From CAZMXI01 sp964570205 (GTDB taxonomy: Bacteria > Planctomycetota > Phycisphaerae > Tepidisphaerales > Tepidisphaeraceae), in the NCBI GenBank assembly GCA_964570205.1, contig CAZMXI010000059.1, positions 1 through 26,661 on the forward strand: DNA of 26,661 bases. Reading direction: 5' to 3'. The stretch's first letter is position 1, and each line of letters starts with the position of its first letter. The notes under the pieces were generated by a model, which saw nothing but the letters and a program-made list of their open reading frames with translations, did not search any database and had not been told where the DNA came from. Below, in pieces: positions 1 through 5,632 of this stretch. The position numbers were made by a program, and so were the translations under genes.

Positions 1-345
1 AACGTCATGATGCCCGTCATGGCTCACAACCTGCTCCAGTCCATCGACTTGCTTGCCCGTGCGGCCAAGGTCTTCGCCGACCGCTGCGCATCCGGCATCC
101 ATCCAAACCGCGAGCGATGCGAATCGCTTGTCGAGCAGAGCATGGCCATGTGCACAAGCCTCGCTCCACACATTGGTTACGATAGGGCCGCCGAGGTCGC
201 CAAGGAGTCCTTCAGGACCGGGAAGACCGTCCGTCAGGTTGTCCTGCAGATGAACCTGATGCCTGCAAATGACGTTGACCGCGTCCTCGACGCCAGGGGC
301 ATGACGGAACCTCGTGCCGACATGGTCGGCTCAGGCGGTGCCTGA
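1..345 (+). CDS. fumC: Fumarate hydratase class II, C-terminal part (5' truncated by window)
   Basis: The reading frame is open from base 1 and ends at TGA 343-345, so only about the last 114 residues are present. Class II fumarase interconverts fumarate and malate in the TCA cycle as a cytosolic homotetramer. The visible part carries the C-terminal signature of the family: NVMMPVMAHNLLQSID, then the RAAKVFADRC stretch, the GI.PN.ERC segment, and the closing region with LAPHIGYD, TVRQV and a final LDARGMTEP. The catalytic signature would lie upstream of the window. The frame opens with NVMM, so the Met codons at 7 and 10 are internal and not starts. Identification is by recognition of these conserved blocks. 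Aspartase belongs to the same superfamily and is a less likely alternative. The gene is convergent with the DUF192 gene, with a 5-base gap. Confidence 0.93.
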   Translation, partial: NVMMPVMAHNLLQSIDLLARAAKVFADRCASGIHPNRERCESLVEQSMAMCTSLAPHIGYDRAAEVAKESFRTGKTVRQVVLQMNLMPANDVDRVLDARGMTEPRADMVGSGGA

Positions 346-350
346 TTCTC

Positions 351-818
351 CTATAAACCCGGCAGCGATAGTCTATCCCCTGGCTTCACGCCTGCCTTCC
401 GAGCCATGCCTGCGTTCAACTCGACCACGTACTTCGCGGGGCCCTGGCTGTATACCGTCGACTCATCGTACGGCTTCATGTGGTGAATCGAGACAATCTG
501 CCCTTTGGCATCCAGATAGATCAAATCCAGCGGAATCCGCGTATTCTTCATCCAGAAACCCAACCCGGTCTCTTCCTCGAACACAAAGAGCATCCCGCGG
601 TCTTCGGCCATCGAATCTCGATTCATAAGTCCGGTCTGTCGCTCGCTTTCCGACGTGGCAACTTCGAGCGTGAAGGTGCGATCGCCGATCTTCATCTTTG
701 TAGTGGGCAGGCCCGAGTTCGGCCCGCGGCAACCCAGATGAGGTTGCGCGATCATGAACAGCACCAGTCCGAGCAGGGTCGTCAACAGGATCAGGTTATG
801 CGCGTTGCGTATCTTCAT
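351..818 (-). CDS. DUF192 family protein, membrane-anchored or exported
   Basis: A 155-residue protein starting MKIRNAHN. Residues about 8-23 form a hydrophobic segment (LILLTTLLGLVLFMIA), a signal peptide or anchor. The mature part matches DUF192 (COG1430): a FTLEVA strand, SERQTGLMNRDSM, a GMLFVF block, then GFWMKNTRIPLDLIYLD and the closing KYVVELNAG with KPGDRL. The family is small, secreted or periplasmic and of unknown biochemical role. I chose ATG 816-818 because it overlaps the stop of the upstream gene in an ATGA arrangement (TGA 815-817), implying translational coupling. A longer in-frame version to 914 would run into the upstream coding region and has no family similarity in its extra part. 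Confidence 0.85.
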   Translation of the reverse strand: MKIRNAHNLILLTTLLGLVLFMIAQPHLGCRGPNSGLPTTKMKIGDRTFTLEVATSESERQTGLMNRDSMAEDRGMLFVFEEETGLGFWMKNTRIPLDLIYLDAKGQIVSIHHMKPYDESTVYSQGPAKYVVELNAGMARKAGVKPGDRLSLPGL

Positions 819-1132
819 GAGTGGTCCTGCCGAATTCTGGACGTCAGCCGCAGATCCACCAGCGCCAGCACCAGGATGGCCGCCAACAGCAAGCCCGATG
901 CGAGGATCAACCATGTGGCGATCAGGAAGCTTTCCTGCTCAACCATCTTGACCAAGGTGAACGTGCAGCCCGCCAGAAGAAACATGCACAGCCCACCGCA
1001 GCGCCGAAGGCGGATTCGCATTCGGTTCAGGGACTGTCTCTCGATACTGCCCAGTCCCGCCACCGAGCCTGCGTGCAGGAGGTAATACCACCCGGCAATC
1101 GCGGTCAGCAATGCAAATATCCCCGGCAGCAT
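815..1132 (-). CDS. Small integral membrane protein, unknown function
   Basis: A 105-residue protein with three hydrophobic stretches: residues about 1-27 (LPGIFALLTAIAGWYYLLHA), about 45-62 (LCMFLLAGCTFTL) and about 70-92 (ATWLILASGLLLAAILVLALV). A short basic linker (RMRIRLRR) sits between the first two. I recognise no family. It is the first gene of a two-gene unit with the DUF192 gene, which starts inside its stop codon. A good promoter (TTGGCA, 17 bp, TATGGT) ends only 6 nt before ATG 1130-1132, and there is no Shine-Dalgarno sequence in those bases, so the mRNA is probably leaderless. The gene is divergent from thrS. Confidence 0.7.
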   Translation of the reverse strand: MLPGIFALLTAIAGWYYLLHAGSVAGLGSIERQSLNRMRIRLRRCGGLCMFLLAGCTFTLVKMVEQESFLIATWLILASGLLLAAILVLALVDLRLTSRIRQDHS

Positions 1133-1138
1133 GGCTCT

Positions 1139-1167
1139 ACCATAGACCGCATTCCGGCCGTTGCCAA
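1139..1167 (-). promoter_or_regulatory. Sigma-70-type promoter of the 1132-to-351 gene pair
   Basis: On the minus strand TTGGCA (1167-1162) and TATGGT (1144-1139) are separated by exactly 17 bp. The -10 box ends 6 nt before the ATG at 1132, so the predicted transcript begins at or next to the start codon. Confidence 0.6.
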
Positions 1168-1230
1168 GCGGGCCGGTTTATCGGAACACAGGGCTCTCCG
1201 GAGACGGTCGAGCGTCGGTTGGAACGCGCT

Positions 1231-1259
1231 TTGACCGCCCCGCCCGATGGCTGTATAGT
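1231..1259 (+). promoter_or_regulatory. Sigma-70-type promoter of the thrS leader
   Basis: TTGACC (1231-1236) and TATAGT (1254-1259) are separated by 17 bp, close to the bacterial consensus. With a start point about 7 nt after the -10 box, transcription would begin near 1265-1268. That is at or within a few bases of the leader-peptide ATG at 1268, so the leader RNA would have essentially no 5' untranslated region. Confidence 0.75.
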
Positions 1260-1267
1260 TGTTTGCG

Positions 1268-1330
1268 ATGAAAGAAATGCGGCTGGTTGTGACGACGACC
1301 ACTACGACGGCCGATCAGGCCGGGTGGTGA
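1268..1330 (+). CDS. Threonine-rich leader peptide controlling thrS
   Basis: A 20-codon ORF, ATG 1268-1270 to TGA 1328-1330, encoding MKEMRLVV followed by six consecutive threonines (codons ACG ACG ACC ACT ACG ACG at 1292-1309) and then ADQAGW. It lies directly behind a strong promoter and directly before an attenuator and thrS. The expected role is to sense charged tRNA-Thr: scarcity stalls the ribosome on the Thr run, plenty lets it reach the stop codon. No Shine-Dalgarno sequence is visible, and initiation is likely leaderless. A second in-frame ATG at 1277 is an alternative start that keeps the Thr run. The architecture copies leader peptides of the thr, his and trp operons; applying it to thrS here is inference from sequence. 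Confidence 0.85.
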   Translation: MKEMRLVVTTTTTTADQAGW

Positions 1331-1398
1331 TCGTCTCTCCGCATCCAGCGACAGGAAGACGACAGCCGCCCGGCACGACGCCGGGCCTTTTGTTTTTT
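1291..1398 (+). promoter_or_regulatory. Threonine attenuator with three mutually exclusive hairpins
   Basis: Three alternative pairings can be read directly. (1:2) 1291-1302 pairs with 1324-1335 as two 5-bp helices around a 2x2 internal loop. It covers the first Thr codons and encloses a small GGCC/GGCC hairpin (1309-1312 with 1318-1321). (2:3, antiterminator) GCCGGGTGGT 1319-1328 pairs with GCCGCCCGGC 1365-1374 over 10 bp including two G-U pairs. (3:4, terminator) 1368-1374 pairs with 1380-1386. Strand 2 contains the last leader codons and the stop codon. A ribosome stalled on the Thr codons would open 1:2 and release strand 2 to block the terminator. A ribosome at the stop codon would cover strand 2 and allow termination. 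Confidence 0.8.
1368..1398 (+). terminator. Intrinsic terminator of the thrS attenuator
   Basis: A perfect 7-bp GC stem, GCCCGGC (1368-1374) with GCCGGGC (1380-1386), has a 5-nt loop ACGAC and is followed by CTTTTGTTTTTT (1387-1398). It lies between the Thr leader peptide and thrS, 57 bases before the thrS start codon. Confidence 0.88.
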
Positions 1399-1455
1399 CG
1401 GGCAGTTCAAGCCGGTCGAGGGCGACCCGCCCGCGGCCAATATGCTGAGGATCTC

Positions 1456-3459
1456 ATGGCCTCGATCAAGTTACCGGATGGAAGCGTCAGGGGCATCGCC
1501 GACGGCAGCACTGTCAGACAACTCGCCGAGTCGATCGGCAAGGGCCTGGCCAGGGCCGCCATCGCCGGCAAAGTGGATGGCAAGCTGGTCGATCTCAGCC
1601 ATCCACTACATGGCGAGCACCAGGTCACGATCGTCACCGAGAAAGATCCGGACGGCCTGTTCGTCCTGCGTCACAGTTCAGCCCATGTGATGGCCCAGGC
1701 CATCCGCCGTGTTCTGGGCAACCAGGTGCAGTACACCATCGGTCCGGTGGTGGAGAACGGCTTCTACTACGACTTCAAGCTCCCGCGGCAACTCTCCGTC
1801 GATGAACTCGCCGGTATTGAGGCCGAGATGCAGAAGATCATCGGAGACGACCTGCCCTTCGAGCGAGAGGACGTCTCGGCCGACCAGGCCCGGCAGCGAC
1901 TCCGCGCTGAGAATCAGGCTTTCAAGGACGAGATCATCGACGAACTGGTCAAGGAAGGCGAACAGACCGTCTCACTCTACCGGCAGGGGGACTTCCTGGA
2001 CCTGTGCCGCGGGCCGCACATTCCCAGCACCGGCAGGATCAAGGCATTCAAGCTCCAGTCCATTGCCGGTGCCTATTGGCGCGGCGATGCCGGCCGGGAC
2101 CAGCTCACTCGCATCTACGGCACCGCATTCTTCGACAAGAAACAGCTCGATGAGCACATGAAGATGCTTGAAGAGGCCAGGAAACGCGACCATCGCGTCA
2201 TTGGCCCTCAGCTCGGGCTGTTTGCCATTGATGATGCCGTCGGGCAGGGGCTGGTGCTCTGGAAGCCCAAGGGCGCGGTCATCCGCCAGGAGCTTCAGAA
2301 CTTCATCTCCGAGCACCTGCGCCGGCAGGGCTACAGCCAGGTTTTTACCCCCCATATCGGCCGGCTTGGGCTCTATAAGACCAGCGGGCATTACCCGTAT
2401 TACCGCGAGAGCCAGTTTCCCCCTCTGGTTGACCGTGAATTTGTCGAGGGGCTCAGCAAGGAAGGCTGCGGCTGCGCCGAGCTTGCCAACCGCATGGAAA
2501 CCGGCGAGATTGACGGCTATCTGCTCAAGCCCATGAACTGCCCCCACCACATCCGCATCTACGCCAGCGAGCAGCGCAGCTACCGCAATTTGCCATTCCG
2601 CCTAGCAGAGTTTGGCACCGTGTATCGATGGGAGAAGTCGGGCGAGCTGGGCGGAATGACCCGCGTCCGTGGTTTCACCCAGGACGATGCCCACATCTTC
2701 TGCACAGAGGAGCAGGTGTCGGCGGAGATCCAGGGATGCCTGGAACTCGTGAAGATCATCCTCGGCACTCTCGGCATGAACCAGTACCGGGTGCGTGTTG
2801 GATTGAGGGATCCCGATTCCACCAAGTACGTCGGCAATCCAGAGCAATGGGAACAGGCCGAACGTGCCTGCAAGGACGCTGCCGCCACTCTTGGGGTGTC
2901 CTTTACCGCCGAGCCCGGCGAGGCTGCCTTCTACGGGCCCAAGATCGATTTCGTCGTCCGCGACGTCATCGGCCGGGAGTGGCAACTCGGTACCGTTCAG
3001 GTCGATTACCAACTTCCGCAGCGATTCGACCTGTCATACATCGGTGCAGACAATCGTCCGCACCGGCCCGTCATGATTCACCGCGCGCCTTTCGGCAGCA
3101 TGGAGCGGTTTGTCGGAGTGTTGATCGAGCATTTTGCCGGGGCGTTCCCGCTCTGGCTGGCGCCCGTTCAGGTTGCTGTGCTGCCCATCAGCGAGAAATT
3201 CAACGACTATGCCAACAAGGTGGCCGCTTCGCTCAAGGAAGCCGGTTTGCGGGTCGATGTGGACTTCGGCGGCGAGAAAATCGGCGCCAAAATCCGCTCG
3301 GCCACCCTTAACAAGGTCCCGTACATGCTCATCCTTGGCGAAAAAGAACAGTCCGCTGGCTTGGTCGCAGTGCGCCACCGCACCGCCGGAGATCAGGGCG
3401 CCATGCCGCTGGACCAGTTTTCTCAGCGATGCTGCCAGGAAGTCGCGTCACGGGCGTGA
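1456..3459 (+). CDS. thrS: Threonyl-tRNA synthetase
   Basis: A 667-residue class II synthetase that charges tRNA-Thr in the cytoplasm. Order of parts: TGS domain (residues about 1-60, start MASIKLPDGS); editing domain with the H73-xxx-H77 pair (HSSAH) and the CRGPHIP and YWRGD blocks; catalytic core with zinc-ligand Cys362 in MKPMNCPHH, class II motif 2 around YRWEKSGELGGMTRVRGFTQDD, and motif 3 near GSMERFVGVLIEHF; C-terminal anticodon-binding domain from about residue 570. ATG 1456 is chosen because it starts the TGS domain exactly and has GAGG at 1447-1450. The frame is open further upstream to 1111, but that part overlaps the attenuator. About 25 extra residues, with CGCAELANRMETG, precede the MNCPHH motif compared with E. 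coli ThrRS as I recall it. Regulation is by the attenuator just upstream. Confidence 0.97.
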   Translation: MASIKLPDGSVRGIADGSTVRQLAESIGKGLARAAIAGKVDGKLVDLSHPLHGEHQVTIVTEKDPDGLFVLRHSSAHVMAQAIRRVLGNQVQYTIGPVVENGFYYDFKLPRQLSVDELAGIEAEMQKIIGDDLPFEREDVSADQARQRLRAENQAFKDEIIDELVKEGEQTVSLYRQGDFLDLCRGPHIPSTGRIKAFKLQSIAGAYWRGDAGRDQLTRIYGTAFFDKKQLDEHMKMLEEARKRDHRVIGPQLGLFAIDDAVGQGLVLWKPKGAVIRQELQNFISEHLRRQGYSQVFTPHIGRLGLYKTSGHYPYYRESQFPPLVDREFVEGLSKEGCGCAELANRMETGEIDGYLLKPMNCPHHIRIYASEQRSYRNLPFRLAEFGTVYRWEKSGELGGMTRVRGFTQDDAHIFCTEEQVSAEIQGCLELVKIILGTLGMNQYRVRVGLRDPDSTKYVGNPEQWEQAERACKDAAATLGVSFTAEPGEAAFYGPKIDFVVRDVIGREWQLGTVQVDYQLPQRFDLSYIGADNRPHRPVMIHRAPFGSMERFVGVLIEHFAGAFPLWLAPVQVAVLPISEKFNDYANKVAASLKEAGLRVDVDFGGEKIGAKIRSATLNKVPYMLILGEKEQSAGLVAVRHRTAGDQGAMPLDQFSQRCCQEVASRA

Positions 3460-3707
3460 AACGGCCCAAGGGCCGATAAATACCGCCGATATCGTGCCAA
3501 ATGACGCTTGCAAAAAAGCGTTAGCGAATGCAATATTTGTCTTGTGAGTGCTGGTGTCGGTTCAATGAAGCCGACCGGACACCGAAGGCTCCCGGTGGCG
3601 ATCGTGGGCAATTCTGGTCCGAGGGCATTCCTGCCAGCTATGATATGGTCGAGCGATGACGGGCGTGTGCCTGTGCGCAATTTCGGTTTACCCGGGAGGT
3701 TAGAGCT
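3460..3707 (+). promoter_or_regulatory. thrS-infC intergenic region with a candidate promoter and hairpin
   Basis: This 248-base gap has no convincing gene. A candidate promoter is TTGCAA (3508-3513) with AATATT (3532-3537), 18 bp apart. Downstream is a stem-loop, GTCGGTT 3556-3562 with AGCCGAC 3569-3575, with flanking bases GGTG and CACC that could extend it. The region ends in a strong Shine-Dalgarno sequence, GGGAGGT (3694-3700), serving the AUU start of infC. infC may therefore have its own transcript with a leader of about 160 nt, or be co-transcribed with thrS. The evidence does not decide. Confidence 0.35.
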
Positions 3708-4334
3708 ATTTCTACCAATTTCCGCCACAACGAGCAGATTCGCATCTCGCCGATCCGTCTAGTCAATCAGAGTGAAGAGCAGATGGGGATCGTCTCGACC
3801 AGCGATGCCATGCGGATGGCCCGCGAGGCCGGGCTCGATCTTGTTGAAGTCGCCCCGAATGCGCGTCCTCCCGTCTGCCGCATCATGGACTACGGAAAGT
3901 GGCGATACCAGCAACAGAAAAAAGAGGACAAGGGCCGGGCCAGTGCGCGAGCCGGGCAGCTCAAGGAACTGAAGCTGCGGACCGTGCGAATCGGGGATCA
4001 CGATCTGATGATCAAGATCAACCACGCCCGCGATTTCCTGAAAGAGGGCAACAAGGTCCAGTTCACGCTTCAGTTCCGTGGACGGGAAATGGCCCATATC
4101 GATCTCGGCCGGCGGTTGTTCACCATGGTCAAGACGGAGCTTCAGTCCGTGGCTAAGGTCGAGCGTGATACGAAGATGGAAGGCCGTCGAATGACCCTGG
4201 TGCTTCAACCGGAGCTCAAGGCGCCCAAGGCCGCTGCACCGAAGGCCGCTGCGCCCAAAGCCGCCGCTCCGGCTCAAGCCACTCCTGCGGCACCAGCCAG
4301 CCCATCGCCCGAAACTGTGGCTGCTCAGCCATAG
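3708..4334 (+). CDS. infC: Translation initiation factor IF-3 with AUU start
   Basis: IF-3 binds the 30S subunit, keeps it free of 50S and checks start-codon pairing. The protein shows the family N-terminus (NEQIRISPIRLV), then LGIVSTSDA-like, DLVEVAP, PVCRIMDYGKWRY, a basic linker (QQQKKED) and the C-terminal domain with KELKLRT, KINHARDFLKEGNKVQ and FRGREMAH. The conserved N-terminus lies upstream of the first ATG (3783) with no ATG, GTG or TTG in the right place. In frame, ATT 3708-3710 sits 8 nt after GGGAGGT, giving 208 residues. An AUU start is the classic infC feature and allows autoregulation, because IF-3 itself rejects AUU. From about residue 171 there is an Ala/Pro/Lys tail with a three-fold KAAAP repeat. 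The usual downstream partners rpmI and rplT are absent, since the next gene is on the other strand. Confidence 0.93.
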   Translation: MSTNFRHNEQIRISPIRLVNQSEEQMGIVSTSDAMRMAREAGLDLVEVAPNARPPVCRIMDYGKWRYQQQKKEDKGRASARAGQLKELKLRTVRIGDHDLMIKINHARDFLKEGNKVQFTLQFRGREMAHIDLGRRLFTMVKTELQSVAKVERDTKMEGRRMTLVLQPELKAPKAAAPKAAAPKAAAPAQATPAAPASPSPETVAAQP

Positions 4335-4357
4335 ACCTGTCCATGACGGTGTAATCG

Positions 4358-4405
4358 CGATGACCGACGATCCGGTCTTGATGCCGGGTCATCGGTTGTT
4401 GTTTG
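4358..4405. terminator. Likely bidirectional terminator between infC and the leftward gene
   Basis: CGATGACC (4358-4365) pairs perfectly with GGTCATCG (4387-4394). The loop contains GACCG and CGGTC, which can form an alternative smaller hairpin. It is followed rightward by a T-rich stretch (GTTGTTGTTTG). It lies between two convergent genes and overlaps the stop codon of the leftward one (4389-4391). Confidence 0.45.
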
Positions 4406-5531
4406 TCCGCATCGATTCAGCGTCAAGTCCATGCCGTCGGCAGAACACATCGTACGCCGCCGGAGCGATTTCGCTCGGCTTGATCTCGCTCCTCCCCCCC
4501 CAGAAGACGTTGGTATAGAGCACCGGAATCCCCTGTTGATCCAAGTGCTCGTCGATCGCCCTCTTGTGCGCCAACACCCACTGCTTGTCCTGCCCGTGCG
4601 CCACACCCATGATGTTGACATGGCCGAACTCCGCCCCGGCTTCACGCCAGTAGGCGTGCGTCATGATATGAAACCGGCCCACCTGCCGACCTGTCTCTAC
4701 TTCTCGTCCCGGCGGCACCGCCCAGTGGAACAGCGCATTGAACTTCGTCACCCGCTCGCCCGTGCTCAGCGGCTTAACATGCTCGAGGAAGGTTGAGAAT
4801 CGCCCTATGACGCCGCGCCGGTTCAGGTCGGCCGCGATCTGGCAGAATCGCTCCAGGCCGACTCCCGCCTCGGCGGCACGGGCGGCCCACAGATCCGAGC
4901 AGATCTCATGCGGAGCGAATTCCCGCTTCAGGGCAATCAGGATGCGCCACTCGATCTCGCTGAGCCTGACGGGATCGGTGTCCGTCACATCGGCGAGCTG
5001 ATCCGACTTGCTCCCCGGCTCCATGCCCCGCCGGCGGACGTGGCCCACGCCGAGCACGAACAGCTTCTTCGCCGGCAGAAGTCGGAACGCCTCCGCACCG
5101 GTCTTTGAGCGGAGGAAGGCGCAGTGCTTCTCCATCGAGTACCCCTGCGGGACCTTGAGCGTCGTCCAGAGCCGGTACCGCGCCCCGGCGATGTCTGCAT
5201 CCGTCGAGCGGATAACCACGTGCCCGCTGAACGGGTCGTTCTGAAACATCCAGTCGAACGCGCTTTGCAGCTTTGGTTCGGGAACCTGCCAGGCCACGAG
5301 CGAGCCTTGCGCCAGGCTGGTCGAGAGCAGCGTCTGCCGCACCCGCCTGATGGTGCCCTCGCGCATCATCGCGCTGATCCGCTCGACGACCACCGGCAGC
5401 GCCAAGCCGGCCTGCCGCGCGATCTCGCCCAGCGGGTCCGGCAGAAAGCCGCGGATCTTGTCCTCAGACACCGCCAGGATCCGCGCATTGACCGGATCGT
5501 CGGTGGCTACGGGAATCGTCATGGTGCTCAT
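4389..5531 (-). CDS. Two-domain Lrp/AsnC-fold protein, siroheme decarboxylase-like (AhbA/AhbB or NirDL type)
   Basis: A 380-residue protein made of two copies of the same unit, each a winged-helix followed by an AsnC-type ligand domain. Unit 1 (about 25-180) has PLGEIARQAGL, GTIRRVRQTLLS, YRLWTTLKVP and a closing KKLFVLGVGHVRR. Unit 2 (about 195-360) has LSEIEWRILIALK, LNRRGVIGRFSTFLEH, then MTHAYWR and HVNIMGVAHG. The second set resembles the HxYxR and NLxxMVHG blocks I know from AhbB/NirL-type siroheme decarboxylases, which remove two acetate carboxyls from siroheme toward heme (via AhbC/D) or heme d1. In unit 1 the corresponding place reads SGHVVIRS, so it may be degenerate. No other ahb or nir genes are in the window. 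A DNA-binding regulator is the alternative. TAGTAT lies 9 nt before the ATG, without a Shine-Dalgarno sequence. Confidence 0.72.
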   Translation of the reverse strand: MSTMTIPVATDDPVNARILAVSEDKIRGFLPDPLGEIARQAGLALPVVVERISAMMREGTIRRVRQTLLSTSLAQGSLVAWQVPEPKLQSAFDWMFQNDPFSGHVVIRSTDADIAGARYRLWTTLKVPQGYSMEKHCAFLRSKTGAEAFRLLPAKKLFVLGVGHVRRRGMEPGSKSDQLADVTDTDPVRLSEIEWRILIALKREFAPHEICSDLWAARAAEAGVGLERFCQIAADLNRRGVIGRFSTFLEHVKPLSTGERVTKFNALFHWAVPPGREVETGRQVGRFHIMTHAYWREAGAEFGHVNIMGVAHGQDKQWVLAHKRAIDEHLDQQGIPVLYTNVFWGGRSEIKPSEIAPAAYDVFCRRHGLDAESMRTNNNR

Positions 5532-5540
5532 GCCAGGCGA

Positions 5541-5570
5541 ATACTAGGACGGCAATCGGCGAGTTGTCGC
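5541..5570 (-). promoter_or_regulatory. Candidate promoter of the siroheme-decarboxylase-like gene
   Basis: On the minus strand TAGTAT (5546-5541) lies 9 nt before ATG 5531. GCGACA (5570-5565) lies 18 bp further upstream as a weak -35. The implied transcript is leaderless or nearly so. Confidence 0.4.
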
Positions 5571-5596
5571 CGGGCAGGCCGACCGCATACCGGGTT

Positions 5597-5625
5597 TTGG
5601 CCTCCGGCCGCAGGCGCGGTATGCT
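5597..5625 (+). promoter_or_regulatory. Promoter of the UroD-like gene
   Basis: TTGGCC (5597-5602) and TATGCT (5620-5625) are 17 bp apart. The -10 box ends 7 nt before GTG 5633 and overlaps the alternative ATG at 5621. This favours GTG 5633 as the start of a leaderless mRNA. Confidence 0.5.
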
Positions 5626-5632
5626 CCTGCCC

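Noticed and set aside
1111..1455. In-frame upstream extension of thrS giving a 782-residue protein
   Set aside because: The extra 115 residues cross the promoter, leader peptide and terminator, have no ThrRS similarity, and ATG 1456 starts the TGS domain exactly with GAGG upstream.
3508..3762. 84-residue ORF between thrS and infC
   Set aside because: It overlaps the infC start in another frame, has no ribosome-binding site and no recognisable similarity.
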